NCBI GenBank assembly: GCA_030447905.1
Contig: JAUJNZ010000006.1
Location: 69,813-133,812, forward strand
Length of the DNA stretch: 64,000 nucleotides
Direction of reading: 5' to 3'
From: Thermoleophilaceae bacterium
GTDB lineage: Bacteria; Actinomycetota; Thermoleophilia; Solirubrobacterales; Thermoleophilaceae
The notes beneath the pieces were generated by a model. That model saw only the letters and a list, made by a program, of their open reading frames with translations, searched no databases and was not told the DNA's origin. Shown here piece by piece: positions 16,622-25,310 of this stretch; within the stretch, counting starts at the first letter, position 1, and every line of letters begins with the position of its first letter. Made by a program: the position numbers and the translations under genes.

Positions 16622-17763
16622 ATGCCGATTCCAACCGAGCTCGTCGGATCCTTGCCGAGGCCGATGAAGCTACAGGAGGCCTACGCCGACTACGACGAAG
16701 GCAAGATCACCTTCGAGCAGCTGCAGGAGGAGCAGGACAAGGCCGCGAGGGATTCGATCGAGCGGCTCGAGCAGACCGGCGAGACGTACGTCACCGACGG
16801 CGAGCAGCGCGAGTCGAGCTTTGCCACGTATCCCCTCACGCACACCCTGGCGGGCACCGGCTTGGCCGACAATCTCGCCGGCGACGGCCAGTACTTCGCG
16901 ATCTTCGACGACGGCCACCACCGCCAGCTTCCCCGGCTGACCGGCGGCCCCTTCCGGTACCAGACGTTCGCGTCCGAGTTCGTCGAGAAGAACAAGGAGA
17001 TCGCGTCGAAGGCCGTCAAGCAGGCGGTGATATCGCCCTCGATGATGATGCTGCTGTACCCGCTGGAGGGCGAGGTCGAGGGCTACTCGAGGAGCAGTTC
17101 CTAAGCGACGTGGTCGACGAGTGCGAGAAGGACATCCGCAGGTGCTTCGACGCCGGGGCGGAGCGCGTCTCGATCGACTTCACCGAGGGTCGGCTTGCCA
17201 ACAAGAACGACTCCCGGAACCCGTGGACCGGCCGGGACATGCTCCAGGACTTCATCGACCTCAACAACCGGGTGCTCGACCGGTTCTCAGCCGATGAGCG
17301 CCGGAACATCGGCGTCCACACCTGTCCCGGTGGCGACATGGACTCCGTGCACAGCAAAGAGGTCCCGTACGAGAAGCTCCTCAACCACATGTTCAAGCTC
17401 AACGCCGGCTACTTCCTGATCCAGTGCGCGAGCGAGGACGACCGGGAGAAGGTCTACAGGCTCTGCGGTGAGAACAGTCGCGAGGACGCCAACGGCGTCG
17501 CCCAGGTCTGCTTCCTGGGGGTCATAAATCCGCTCTCGCCGGACGTCGAGACTCCGGAGCACATAAAGAACGAGCTGGTCACGGCGGCCGAGTACATCCC
17601 CGTCGAGCGCCTCGGCGCTACCGACGACTGCGGCTTCTCGCCGTTCAGCCGGGACGAGAAGCCGAGGCACGGCTCCCCCGACTTCGCTCGAGACGTGGCG
17701 ATGCAGAAGATCTCGGCGCGGCTCGAGGGGGCGCGGATGGCCTCGGAGGAGCTCGGGGTCTAG
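16622..17763 (+). pseudogene. MetE-like (cobalamin-independent methionine synthase C-domain family) gene with one frameshift
   Basis: Two frames together encode about 380 residues of a UROD/MetE-like methyltransferase. The first frame (16622-17104) ends early after LYPLEGEVEGYS. The second continues with EQFLSDVVDECEKD to 17763. Adding one G near 17087-17094 restores a continuous protein. Zinc-type ligands are visible in VHTCPGGD and DDCGFSPF. The family includes stand-alone C-terminal MetE domains that transfer methyl or other groups to thiols; the substrate is unknown. RBS GAGGAGGGAAG is strong. Either a recent pseudogene or a sequence error; codon use and conservation after the break favour a recent event or an error. 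Confidence 0.75.
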
Positions 17764-17915
17764 ATCGCTCCGACGGCCGGAGCTGCGCGCCGGAGAAGGT
17801 CCCCTAGCAGATCAAGCACGCTCCCCGGGAGCGCCGTTCGAGGGATCGCGCCGCAAAGCGTCGGTTGGTGTTTTGACCCTGCCGCCAAACGGCTGCTGCG
17901 GAAGGCACGAAAAGT

Positions 17916-17938
17916 GAGGGGCGGCTGTCGCCGCCCTC
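17916..17938. terminator. hairpin between convergent genes
   Basis: A 9-bp stem with one bulged G (GAGGGGCGGC, loop TGTC, GCCGCCCTC) lies between the MetE-like gene and the convergent small-protein gene. It is placed to terminate both. There is no long T run. Confidence 0.45.
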
Positions 17939-17991
17939 GAGTCCATCCGGCAATCCCGCGACGAAATGCATCGCCGGGGTGCTTTGTCGCT

Positions 17992-18392
17992 CTAGCTGGG
18001 GAGACCACCGCCTCGGGGCGTAAGGCAACGAACGAGATTGCGAGCCAGTGCCAGTCGAGCCCGCGCGGATCGGTTTGACTAGCCGCCATCGCCGTGAGGA
18101 TGCCCTTCTCGCAGTTCGGCGCCGTCGCGGACCTCCCCTGTGTTGGCGGCTTGACTACGGAGACACCACCACCTCGGGGCGTAAGGCACCGGACGAGATT
18201 GCGAGCCAGTGACAGTTGAGCCCGCGCGGATCGGTTTTGGCTAGCCAAAATCGCCGTCATGATGCCCTTCTCGCAGTTCGGCGCCGTCGCGGACTTCCCC
18301 TGTGTTGGCGGCTGGACACCTTCCGCCGCCGCCGGGCTCGCCAGGGCGCCCATGGCGACCATGGTCGCCCCTATGCAAACGATGCGCTTCAT
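17992..18392 (-). pseudogene. small secreted protein of two tandem repeats, frameshifted in repeat 2
   Basis: Restoring one base gives a 133-residue protein. It has a clear signal peptide (MKRIVCIGATMVAMGALA, cleaved after SPAAA) and two 54-residue repeats, each with PPTQG(K/R)SATAPNCEKGI near the start and ARNLVRCLTPRGGG near the end, so two Cys per repeat. Copy 2 has TTT where copy 1 has TTTT on the plus strand (18074-18076 versus 18234-18237). The restored frame of copy 2 differs from copy 1 mostly at silent positions and ends in LPS-stop, so this is the real frame. RBS AAAGGAGT (18399-18406) is strong. I recognise no family. Confidence 0.7.
18004..18317. repeat. tandem duplication, about 161-162 bp period
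   Basis: Copies at about 18004-18155 and 18165-18317 share long identical runs (for example ATGCCCTTCTCGCAGTTCGG in both) and differ at scattered, mainly third-codon positions. The duplication lies wholly inside the small secreted protein gene and creates its two-repeat structure. Confidence 0.85.
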
Positions 18393-18836
18393 ATTCGAGA
18401 CTCCTTTGTTCGTTTGTTCCTATGCCACCCCACCGGCTGTTCCAGTGCGGTTCGACCGTCCCACCCGACCGCGACGGGATCTTGCCGTCGTCGCGCTTCT
18501 TGAGGGTGACTCCTACATCTGCTTCTCGAACCCGGCGTTCCGTACCGGTCCGCCTGGGCTCGCCCTTTGTCTGCCTCCCTTCTGACCGGGGCCTCGCCCC
18601 GGCTCCTTGCGGGCGCCTACGTAGGTCTTAACGCGCCGACCTCCATGAGGTTGGCTGTTTGGCGGCGCGCTGTGACCTTCCGGCACCGCCGACGGTCACG
18701 GACGGCGAAGAAGCAGACCCCAAGGTCCTGCCCAAGACGGCGAAGCAACCGAGGCGAGCTGCTGGCGGGCGGGAGCCGACAGGCGCGACCTGGGCCGCCC
18801 CGGCGGCCCGCAGTAGACTCCGCGCCGGTCCAGGCC
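18393..18836. other. intergenic region upstream of the small protein and the B12-binding gene
   Basis: 444 bp between divergent genes. It holds the RBS of the small protein, a 7-bp hairpin CCGGGGC-CTC-GCCCCGG (18586-18602), and a TAGACT -10-like box at 18814-18819 that would give the plus-strand gene a leader of about 10 bases. A minus-strand stretch near 18420-18560 is open and GC3-rich but has no start codon and no recognisable similarity. Nothing else can be supported. Confidence 0.5.
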
Positions 18837-19268
18837 ATGGAAGCGAGTACCTCCCACAGGACGGCCGAGAGCGGCGGCCGCAAGATCCGCGTGGTCGTGG
18901 CCAAGCCGGGCCTCGATGGGCACGACCGCGGCGCGAAGATCATCGCCCGCGCCCTGCGCGACGCGGGCATGGAGGTGATCTACACGGGATTGCACCAGAC
19001 GCCCGAGCAGATCGCCGAGACCGTGATCCAGGAGGACGCCCACGCGATCGGACTGTCGGTCCTCTCGGGCGCCCACATGACGCTCGTGCCCCGCGTGGCC
19101 GAGCTGCTCAAGGAGCAGGGAGCCGATGACGTCGTCCTGACCGTGGGCGGCACCATTCCCGCTGACGACATCCCCGAGCTCAAGAAGCTCGGCGTGGCCG
19201 AGGTCTTCACCCCCGGCGCCTCGACCCAGGAGATCGTCGACTTCATCCGCGAGCGCGCTGGCGGGTAG
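18837..19268 (+). CDS. stand-alone cobalamin-binding subunit/domain of methylmalonyl-CoA mutase type
   Basis: A 143-residue B12-binding domain. The base-off signature DxHxxG is in [13 protein letters not shown] (residues 25-37), followed by [12 protein letters not shown] and [17 protein letters not shown], which cradle the nucleotide tail. Such small proteins pair with a separate catalytic subunit to form methylmalonyl-CoA or related acyl-CoA mutases. No large subunit lies in the window, so the partner is encoded elsewhere. MeaB at 8.7 kb is the expected chaperone. ATG chosen because the upstream in-frame sequence is unconserved. Confidence 0.9.
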   Translation: MEASTSHRTAESGGRKIRVVVAKPGLDGHDRGAKIIARALRDAGMEVIYTGLHQTPEQIAETVIQEDAHAIGLSVLSGAHMTLVPRVAELLKEQGADDVVLTVGGTIPADDIPELKKLGVAEVFTPGASTQEIVDFIRERAGG

Positions 19269-19452
19269 GGAAAGACATCCTCAAGGTTGGGCGGCGACCG
19301 CGCCGCCCAGGGCCCGTTCACCTCGCCTGGCAGCTCGTCGCTGACGGGGCCGCCTCGTTGCTGTTCGGCTCAAAGGGATGGCTTGTTCCCAGCCACTTAG
19401 CCGACGTCCGCGACCGCATCCCGCAGGCCCTCGAGCGCGAGAAGACCCAAGC

Positions 19453-19482
19453 GATTGACCCGTCAGTCAATCGCGTTACAAT
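19453..19482 (+). promoter_or_regulatory. etf promoter overlapped by a palindromic operator
   Basis: TTGACC (19455-19460), 16 bp, TACAAT (19477-19482) form a good sigma-70-type promoter. A perfect dyad GATTGAC-CCGTCA-GTCAATC (19453-19472) covers the -35 box. A repressor bound there would block RNA polymerase; TetR-type fatty-acid regulators bind dyads of this form, but the regulator is not identified. The leader to the TTG start is about 66 bases and has AAGGAG at 19542-19547. Confidence 0.7.
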
Positions 19483-19554
19483 CTCGCCTCGGCGGCTCGC
19501 ACACCCCAGCAAGCCGAACCTTCCGCCGCCGCACGATCCAGAAGGAGCTCTCAC

Positions 19555-20349
19555 TTGAAGATTTGCGTCCTGGTCAAGCAGGTTCCGGACGCCGCCGTCG
19601 AGAAACGCGTCAACGAGAGCACCGGTCGCCTCGACCGCAGCGGCGAGAAGAACCTCAACCCCTTCGACACCCACGCCATCGAGGCCGCCATGCAGGTCAA
19701 GGAGGGCGGCAAGGCCGACGTCGAGGAGATCGTCGCGGTGACGATGGGTCCCGACAACGCCCAGCGCGCCCTGCACAAGGCCGTCTCGCTTGGAGCCGAC
19801 CGCTCGATCCAGCTCACCGACGACGCGCTCGCCGGGTCGGACGTCTGCGCCACCGGCTACGCGCTGGCCAAGGTGCTCGAGGCCGAGGCGCCCGACCTCG
19901 TGCTGCTCGGCCAGCAGTCCGACGACGGCGAGTGCTACACGATCGGCGCCGTCGTCGCCGACCATCTGAAGATGCCCTCGCTCACCCAGGTGATCAAGAT
20001 GGACGTCGGCGACGGATCGCTGCGCTGCGAGCGCCAGGCCGAGTACGGCTACGACACCGTCGACATCGCGCTGCCCGCGGTGATCTCCGTCGGCGACGCC
20101 ATCAACGAGCCCCGCTACCCGTCGCTCAAGGCGATCATGGGCGCCAAGAAGAAGCAGCTCGACCGCAAGGCGATCGCAGACGCCGGCATCGAGCCCGACC
20201 GCGTCGGCGCCGAGGGTTCACGCACGTCGGTCGAGGCGATCAACCCGCCGCCCCCCAAGCAGGCCGGCGAGATCATCGAGGACGAGGACACGAACGAGAC
20301 CGTCGAGAAGATCGTCGCCTGGCTCGACGAACGGAAGCTGCTGGCGTGA
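19555..20349 (+). CDS. etfB: electron transfer flavoprotein beta subunit
   Basis: A 264-residue EtfB that, with EtfA, accepts electrons from acyl-CoA and related dehydrogenases. The N-terminus (KICVLVKQVPDAAVEKRV) and the AMP-binding region (VAVTMGPDNAQRALHKAVSL) are typical, and the ETF-beta signature region is in IGAVVADHLKMPSLTQV. TTG start with AAGGAG 7 bp upstream. First gene of etfB-etfA-ETF dehydrogenase; its stop overlaps the etfA start. The operon is preceded by a promoter with a palindromic operator. Confidence 0.95.
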   Translation: MKICVLVKQVPDAAVEKRVNESTGRLDRSGEKNLNPFDTHAIEAAMQVKEGGKADVEEIVAVTMGPDNAQRALHKAVSLGADRSIQLTDDALAGSDVCATGYALAKVLEAEAPDLVLLGQQSDDGECYTIGAVVADHLKMPSLTQVIKMDVGDGSLRCERQAEYGYDTVDIALPAVISVGDAINEPRYPSLKAIMGAKKKQLDRKAIADAGIEPDRVGAEGSRTSVEAINPPPPKQAGEIIEDEDTNETVEKIVAWLDERKLLA

Positions 20350-21326
20350 GCGGGATCCTGACCTACGCCCTCCACTACGGGAGCGAGATCAACAAGAACT
20401 CGACCGGCGCCATCTCCGAGGCGGCCAGGCTGGCCACGGAGATCGGCGGCGAGGCTCACGCGGTGGTCGTGGGCGAGGACGTCTCCGATGAGCTGTGTCA
20501 GTCGATCGGAGCCTACGGTGCGTCGAAGGTCTACCGCGCCCGGGCCCCCGAGGGCCTCGCCCAGCCGGTGGTCGACGTCATGGCCAAGCTGATCTCAGAC
20601 CGCGGCTACTCCTACGCCCTCTTCGGCGGCGGCCTGCTCGGCTTCGAGATCGGCGCCGGCCTGACCGCGCGGCTGAGCGCCGGGGTGACCATGGAGGTAA
20701 CCGATGTCAAGGCCGTCGACGGAAAGCTCGTCGCCGTGCGGCCGATCCTCCAGGACTCCTCGGTGGTCGACTCGGGTTACGTCGGTGAGCCGGGAATCAT
20801 CATCGGCCGGCTGAACGCGTTCGAGGCCGACGGCTCCCAGGACGGCGGCTCGACCGAGGTAGAGGACGTCGAGGTCGAGCTGTCGGAGTGGTCGACCAAG
20901 GCCACGATGGTCGCGCGCGGCGAGCAGCGCGGTGCCGACGTCAACATCGAGGACGCCGACGTCCTGGTGGCCGGCGGGCGCGGCCTGGGTAGGGCCGACG
21001 GATTCGCGGAGCTGTGCGAGCCGCTCGCCGAGGCCCTCGGCGGGGCGGTCGCGGCCACGCGCGCCGTCGTCGACGCGGGCTGGTACTCGTACTCGGCCCA
21101 GATCGGCCAGACCGGCAAGACGGTCGCTCCCAAGCTCTACCTCGCGGCCGGCATCTCGGGCGCGATCCAGCACAAGGTCGGCATGCAGGGCGCGGAGAAC
21201 ATCGTCGCGATCAACAAGGACCCGAACGCGCCGATCTTCGAGTTCTCAGACCTCGGCGTGGTCGGCGACCTCAACAAGATCATGCCCAAGCTCACCGAGG
21301 CCGTAAGGGCCAGGCGGGGCGGCTGA
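20346..21326 (+). CDS. etfA: electron transfer flavoprotein alpha subunit
   Basis: A 326-residue EtfA. The FAD-binding C-terminal domain shows LVAGGRGLGRADGF, SAQIGQTGKTVAPKLYLAAG, and ISGAIQHKVGMQGAENIVAI, all standard family motifs. The GTG start overlaps the etfB stop by 4 bases, so the two subunits are translationally coupled. The protein would form the heterodimer that passes electrons to the membrane oxidoreductase encoded next. Confidence 0.95.
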   Translation: MSGILTYALHYGSEINKNSTGAISEAARLATEIGGEAHAVVVGEDVSDELCQSIGAYGASKVYRARAPEGLAQPVVDVMAKLISDRGYSYALFGGGLLGFEIGAGLTARLSAGVTMEVTDVKAVDGKLVAVRPILQDSSVVDSGYVGEPGIIIGRLNAFEADGSQDGGSTEVEDVEVELSEWSTKATMVARGEQRGADVNIEDADVLVAGGRGLGRADGFAELCEPLAEALGGAVAATRAVVDAGWYSYSAQIGQTGKTVAPKLYLAAGISGAIQHKVGMQGAENIVAINKDPNAPIFEFSDLGVVGDLNKIMPKLTEAVRARRGG

Positions 21327-21331
21327 GCGGG

Positions 21332-23071
21332 GTGGCCGTCGCGCCGAGCGAGTTCAAGCCGCCGGTCGAGCCCGACCGGGAGTTCGTCGGGCCGCCGCAG
21401 GACCCCGAGGACGAGCGGATCGACGTCGGCGTGGCGATCGTCGGTGGCGGGCCGGCCGGCCTCGCCTGCGCGATCCGCCTGTCGCAGCTCCTCGAGAGCG
21501 AGCCGCACCTCTCGGAGTCGCTCGGCGAAGTGCCGGTCGCCCTGGTCGAGAAGGGACGCAACGCGGGCTCGCACCTGATGTCCGGCGCGGTCATGCGCCC
21601 GTCGGCGATGCGAGAGCTGTTCCCGGACCTCGATCCGGCCGACTGGCCGTTCGCCTTCTCGAAGGTCGAGAAGGACGCCTGCTACTTCATGACCAAGCGC
21701 GGGAAGGTCCCGCTCGTCCCCACGCCGCCGCCCTTCCGCAACGAGGGCAACTACGTGATCTCGATCGCCCAGCTCGGGCGCTTCCTGGCCGAGAAGGCCG
21801 AGGAGGCGGGGGTCTACGTGCTCTCGGAGACCGCGGCGACCCGGCTGCTCGTGGAGGACGAGGTCGTCCGCGGCGTTCGCACCGGCGACAAGGGCCGCGG
21901 CCGCCAGGGCGAGGAGCTTTCGAACTTCGAGCCGGGCACCGAGGTCACGGCGCGGGCGACCGTGCTCGCCGAGGGCACCCAGGGTCACCTGGCCGGCGCC
22001 GCGATCCGCCGCTTCGACCTCGCCTCGGACGACCCGCCGCAGTGGGAGCTCGGGGTCAAGGAGGTCTGGGAGGTCCAGAAGCCACTCGACCGGGTGATCC
22101 ATACCCTGGGCTGGCCGCTGCGCTTCTCGCCCAAGTACCGCGAGTTCGGCGGGTCCTGGATCTACCCGATGGGCGAGGACAAGGTCTCGATCGGCTTCGT
22201 GACCGGCCTCGACTACCGGGACGCGACGTTCTCGGTCCACGACGTGCTCCAGGAGTTCAAGACCCACCGGTTCGTCCGCAAGCTGCTCGACGGGGGCAAG
22301 CGCGTGGGCTGGGGGGCGAAGACGATTCCCTCGGGGGGCTATTGGGCGATGCCGGAGAAGCTGTGGACGCCGGGCATGGTCATCGCGGGAGATTCGGCCT
22401 CGATGGTCAACGTGCCGGTGCTCAAGGGCGTCCACTACGCCATGCACGCCGGCATCTACGCCGCCGAGACGATCTTCGAGCAGCTCAAGCGCGACGAGGG
22501 GCCGGTCGTCGACCTCTCAGCCTACGAGGAGCGCGTGCGCTCGAGCCCTATCGACTCAGAGATCTACCGCTCGCGCAACATGCGCCAAGTCTTCTCGAAG
22601 GGATTCTTCGCCGGCGGGCTGATGGCGAACCTGATGGAGATCTCGGGCGGTCGCTTCCCGGGCGGTCACTTCGAAACTCACGACGACGCAGAGGTGGATG
22701 TCTTCATCGGGGCTCGCAGCAAGCGCTACCCGAAGCCCGACGGCCAGCTGACCTTCGACAAGCTCTCGAGCGTCTTCCTGAGTGGAAACGCGACACGCGA
22801 CGACGCACCCAACCACATCCGTATCCAGGAGCACGTGCCGCTCGAGGTCGCTCTGATGTGGCAGAACCTGTGCCCGGCGGCGGTGTACCAGCTCCCCGAG
22901 GAGGTGCTCGAGCGCGCCCAGCAGAACGGCGGCCTGGCGACCATGGAGGGCGAGACCGTCGACGTGCGGGTGACGCCCTCGAACTGCGTGCAGTGCGGGG
23001 CGATCACCGCCAAGGGCGGCAGGCTGACTCCGCCGGAGGGCGGCGACGGGCCGAACTACCAGCTGGCCTGA
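21332..23071 (+). CDS. ETF-quinone oxidoreductase (FixC-like flavoprotein dehydrogenase)
   Basis: A 579-residue flavoprotein that passes electrons from reduced ETF to the quinone pool at the membrane. The FAD-binding Rossmann motif is VAIVGGGPAGLACAIRLSQ (about residues 35-54), with a second conserved block GDSASMVNVPVLKGVHYAMH. The C-terminal 4Fe-4S domain is present but altered: Cys514, Cys552 and Cys555 are found, while the fourth ligand of the canonical CxxCxxC is Ile558 (NCVQCGAI). GTG start 5 bp after etfA. Family is certain; whether the cluster binds four iron atoms is not. Confidence 0.9.
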   Translation: MAVAPSEFKPPVEPDREFVGPPQDPEDERIDVGVAIVGGGPAGLACAIRLSQLLESEPHLSESLGEVPVALVEKGRNAGSHLMSGAVMRPSAMRELFPDLDPADWPFAFSKVEKDACYFMTKRGKVPLVPTPPPFRNEGNYVISIAQLGRFLAEKAEEAGVYVLSETAATRLLVEDEVVRGVRTGDKGRGRQGEELSNFEPGTEVTARATVLAEGTQGHLAGAAIRRFDLASDDPPQWELGVKEVWEVQKPLDRVIHTLGWPLRFSPKYREFGGSWIYPMGEDKVSIGFVTGLDYRDATFSVHDVLQEFKTHRFVRKLLDGGKRVGWGAKTIPSGGYWAMPEKLWTPGMVIAGDSASMVNVPVLKGVHYAMHAGIYAAETIFEQLKRDEGPVVDLSAYEERVRSSPIDSEIYRSRNMRQVFSKGFFAGGLMANLMEISGGRFPGGHFETHDDAEVDVFIGARSKRYPKPDGQLTFDKLSSVFLSGNATRDDAPNHIRIQEHVPLEVALMWQNLCPAAVYQLPEEVLERAQQNGGLATMEGETVDVRVTPSNCVQCGAITAKGGRLTPPEGGDGPNYQLA

Positions 23072-23089
23072 GGTCCCGCAGCCGTCGAC

Positions 23090-23095
23090 TAGAAT
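23090..23095 (+). promoter_or_regulatory. -10 box TAGAAT, leaderless promoter of rpmE
   Basis: TAGAAT is followed by 6 bp (TCGGCC) and then the ATG at 23102. No Shine-Dalgarno sequence fits between them, which points to a leaderless transcript. Confidence 0.65.
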
Positions 23096-23101
23096 TCGGC
23101 C

Positions 23102-23308
23102 ATGAAGACAGGCATCCATCCCGAGTACGTCGAGTCGCACGTGCGCTGCACGTGCGGCAACCAGTTCACGACCCGCTCGACCAAGCCCGAGCTCAGCCTC
23201 GAGATCTGCTCGAACTGCCACCCGTTCTACACGGGTCGTCAGAAGCTGGTCGACACCGGCGGCCGCGTCGAGCGCTTCCGCCGACGGGCCGCGCGCCGCG
23301 CGCGCTAG
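23102..23308 (+). CDS. rpmE: 50S ribosomal protein L31, zinc-binding type
   Basis: A 68-residue L31 that bridges the ribosomal subunits. The N-terminus ([20 protein letters not shown]) and the CTC...CSNC ligands (Cys16, Cys18, Cys36, Cys39) identify the zinc-containing form, and [20 protein letters not shown] is the family signature. A TAGAAT box 6 bp upstream implies a leaderless message. rpmE before prfA and prmC is the actinobacterial order, here with four genes inserted between. Confidence 0.97.
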   Translation: MKTGIHPEYVESHVRCTCGNQFTTRSTKPELSLEICSNCHPFYTGRQKLVDTGGRVERFRRRAARRAR

Positions 23309-23451
23309 GGCCGCCGCGCTGACAGGGGCAGTGCTCGGCGCTCCCGAGGGCTCGTCTAGGAGCTGCCCGCGACCTCCGCTGGCCGTTGGGACGGGCTGAG
23401 GGTTCCGCCGCAATCCCGGCACGCCTCTCCCACCCGCCTTGAAGGGAGGAC

Positions 23452-23477
23452 GTTTGCCCGGTCTCGAGGGTGGTAAC
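23452..23477 (+). promoter_or_regulatory. possible stress sigma factor (SigB/SigF-type) promoter
   Basis: GTTT (23452-23455), 16 bp, GGTAAC (23472-23477) resembles the GTTT...GGGTA pattern of stress sigma factors. It precedes a PfpI-like protein, a family under SigB control in Bacillus. The match is partial. Confidence 0.3.
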
Positions 23478-23510
23478 CCGTGAGGTCCCGCGTTCGAACA
23501 AGGAGTTCCC

Positions 23511-24101
23511 ATGGCCAGTGAGCTAGAAGGGCAGAAGATCGCCATCCTCGCCGCCGACGGCGTCGAGCAGGTCGAGCTGGAGCAACCGCGCGACGCGGTC
23601 GAGAGCGCCGGCGCCCGGACCGAGTTGCTCTCGCTCGAGTCGGGCCGGATCCAGGCGATGAACTCGGACATCAACCCCGCCGACAGCTTCGAGGTCGACA
23701 AGATCGTGGGCGACGCCTCGGTGGGCGACTACGACGGGTTGATCGTCCCGGGCGGTGCCGTCAACCCCGACAACCTGCGCATGGACCCCGACGCGGTCTC
23801 CTTCGTGCAGGAGTTCTTCAAGACCGGCAAGCCGGTCGGCGTGATCTGCCACGGGCCGTGGATCCTCGTCGAAGCCGACGTAGCCCGTGGGCGTACTCTG
23901 ACGTCCTATCCGAGCATCCGGACCGACCTGCGCAACGCCGGCGCCAACGTGATCGACCAGGAGGTCGTGACCGACCAGGGCCTCGTCACGAGCCGCTCCC
24001 CGGACGATCTCCCCGCCTTTTGCTCGAAGATCGTCGAGGAGTTCGCCGAGGGCGAGCACCAGGTCCACGACGAGGGCGCCACGGCGGCCGCCGCCTCTTG
24101 A
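23511..24101 (+). CDS. PfpI/DJ-1 family stress protein
   Basis: A 196-residue type 1 glutamine-amidotransferase-like protein. The elbow nucleophile Cys is in GVICHGPWILVEADV, with GLIVPGGAVNPDNLR before it. Relatives (YhbO, PfpI) are described as proteases, deglycases or general stress proteins, and the true activity is disputed. RBS AAGGAG lies 5 bp before the ATG. The tail (EGEHQVHDEGATAAAAS) is low-complexity. The stress-type promoter upstream and the dehydrogenase downstream suggest a detoxification or stress setting. Confidence 0.88.
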   Translation: MASELEGQKIAILAADGVEQVELEQPRDAVESAGARTELLSLESGRIQAMNSDINPADSFEVDKIVGDASVGDYDGLIVPGGAVNPDNLRMDPDAVSFVQEFFKTGKPVGVICHGPWILVEADVARGRTLTSYPSIRTDLRNAGANVIDQEVVTDQGLVTSRSPDDLPAFCSKIVEEFAEGEHQVHDEGATAAAAS

Positions 24102-24126
24102 GCCCCCGCCCGGTGGGAGCGAGCCG

Positions 24127-25308
24127 ATGAAGGCGCTCGCGTGGCACGGAAACCACGACGTCCGTGTGGACAGCGTCCCGGACCCGAAGATCCAGGAGCC
24201 GACCGACGCGATAGTGCGGATCACCTCGACGGCGATCTGCGGATCGGACCTGCACCTCTACGAGGTCCTCGGGCCGTTCATCGACCCGGGCGACATCCTC
24301 GGGCACGAGCCGATGGGGATCGTCGAGGAGGTCGGCTCAGAGGTGACCCACATCAAGTCGGGGGACCGCGTCGTCATCCCGTTCAACGTGGTCTGCGGGC
24401 ACTGCTGGATGTGCTCGCGGCAGCTGTTCGCCCACTGCGAGACGACCCAGAACCGAGAGTACGGGCTCGGCGCGTCGTTCCTCGGCTACACGAAGCTGTA
24501 CGGGCACATCCCGGGCGGTCAGGCCGAGTACCTGCGGGTGCCGCAGGCCCACTTCGGACCGATCAAGGTCCCCGAGGGACCTCCCGACGATCGCTTCCTC
24601 TACCTCTCCGACGTGCTTCCGACCTCGTGGCAGGCCGTCGACTACGCGAACATCCCCGCGGGCGGTAGCGTCACCGTCTTCGGTCTCGGACCGGTCGGCC
24701 AGATGAGCTCGCGGATCGCCAAGCACCTGGGCGCGCGCGTGATCGGTGTCGATCTCGTGCCCGAGCGGCTGCGGCTCGCCGAGCAGCACGGGATCGAGAT
24801 CGTCAACCTCGAGGCCGAGGAGGACGTCGCGGGCAGGATCCGCGACATGACCGACGGCCGGGGCACTGATTCGGTCATCGACGCGGTCGGCATGGAGGCC
24901 CACGGCTCGCCGGTCGGGAAGATGGCGCACAAGATCGCCGGGCTCCTGCCGGACTCGGTGGCCGCGTCGATGATTCAGAACGCCGGCACGGACCGGCTTG
25001 CGGCGCTGGTCGCTTGCATCGAGACCGTCCGCCGCGCGGGAACGATCTCGATCAGCGGGGTCTACGGCGGCACCGCGACGCCGATGAACCTGCTCCAGCT
25101 GTTCGACAAGGGCGTCGTGATAACGCAGGGCCAGGCGCACGTGAAGCGCTGGATCGACGACATCATGCCGCTGCTCACCGACGACTCGGACCCGCTCGAC
25201 GTCGAGGGACTCGCCACCCACAAGTTGCCACTCGACCAGGCGCCGCACGGGTACGAGATCTTCCAGAAGAAGCAGGACGGGGCGATCAAGGTCGTGCTCC
25301 AGCCTTGA
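24127..25308 (+). CDS. zinc-dependent alcohol/formaldehyde dehydrogenase
   Basis: A 393-residue medium-chain dehydrogenase. Catalytic zinc ligands are in ICGSDLHLYE and LGHEPMGIVEEVG, the structural zinc Cys cluster is CGHCWMCSRQLFAHC, and the NAD-binding Rossmann motif is VFGLGPVGQMSS. The domain insertion and length resemble glutathione-independent formaldehyde dehydrogenases. It starts 25 bp after the PfpI-like gene, with GGGAGCGAG as RBS, and 2 bp before the MBL hydrolase, so the three probably form one operon. Substrate is not certain. Confidence 0.88.
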   Translation: MKALAWHGNHDVRVDSVPDPKIQEPTDAIVRITSTAICGSDLHLYEVLGPFIDPGDILGHEPMGIVEEVGSEVTHIKSGDRVVIPFNVVCGHCWMCSRQLFAHCETTQNREYGLGASFLGYTKLYGHIPGGQAEYLRVPQAHFGPIKVPEGPPDDRFLYLSDVLPTSWQAVDYANIPAGGSVTVFGLGPVGQMSSRIAKHLGARVIGVDLVPERLRLAEQHGIEIVNLEAEEDVAGRIRDMTDGRGTDSVIDAVGMEAHGSPVGKMAHKIAGLLPDSVAASMIQNAGTDRLAALVACIETVRRAGTISISGVYGGTATPMNLLQLFDKGVVITQGQAHVKRWIDDIMPLLTDDSDPLDVEGLATHKLPLDQAPHGYEIFQKKQDGAIKVVLQP

Positions 25309-25310
25309 CG

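Noticed and set aside
18420-18560. GC3-rich open stretch on the minus strand upstream of the small secreted protein (contains LKKRDDGKIPSRSGG)
   Set aside because: It has no start codon, no RBS and runs out of frame into the real gene. No family is recognisable. It may be a remnant but cannot be called.
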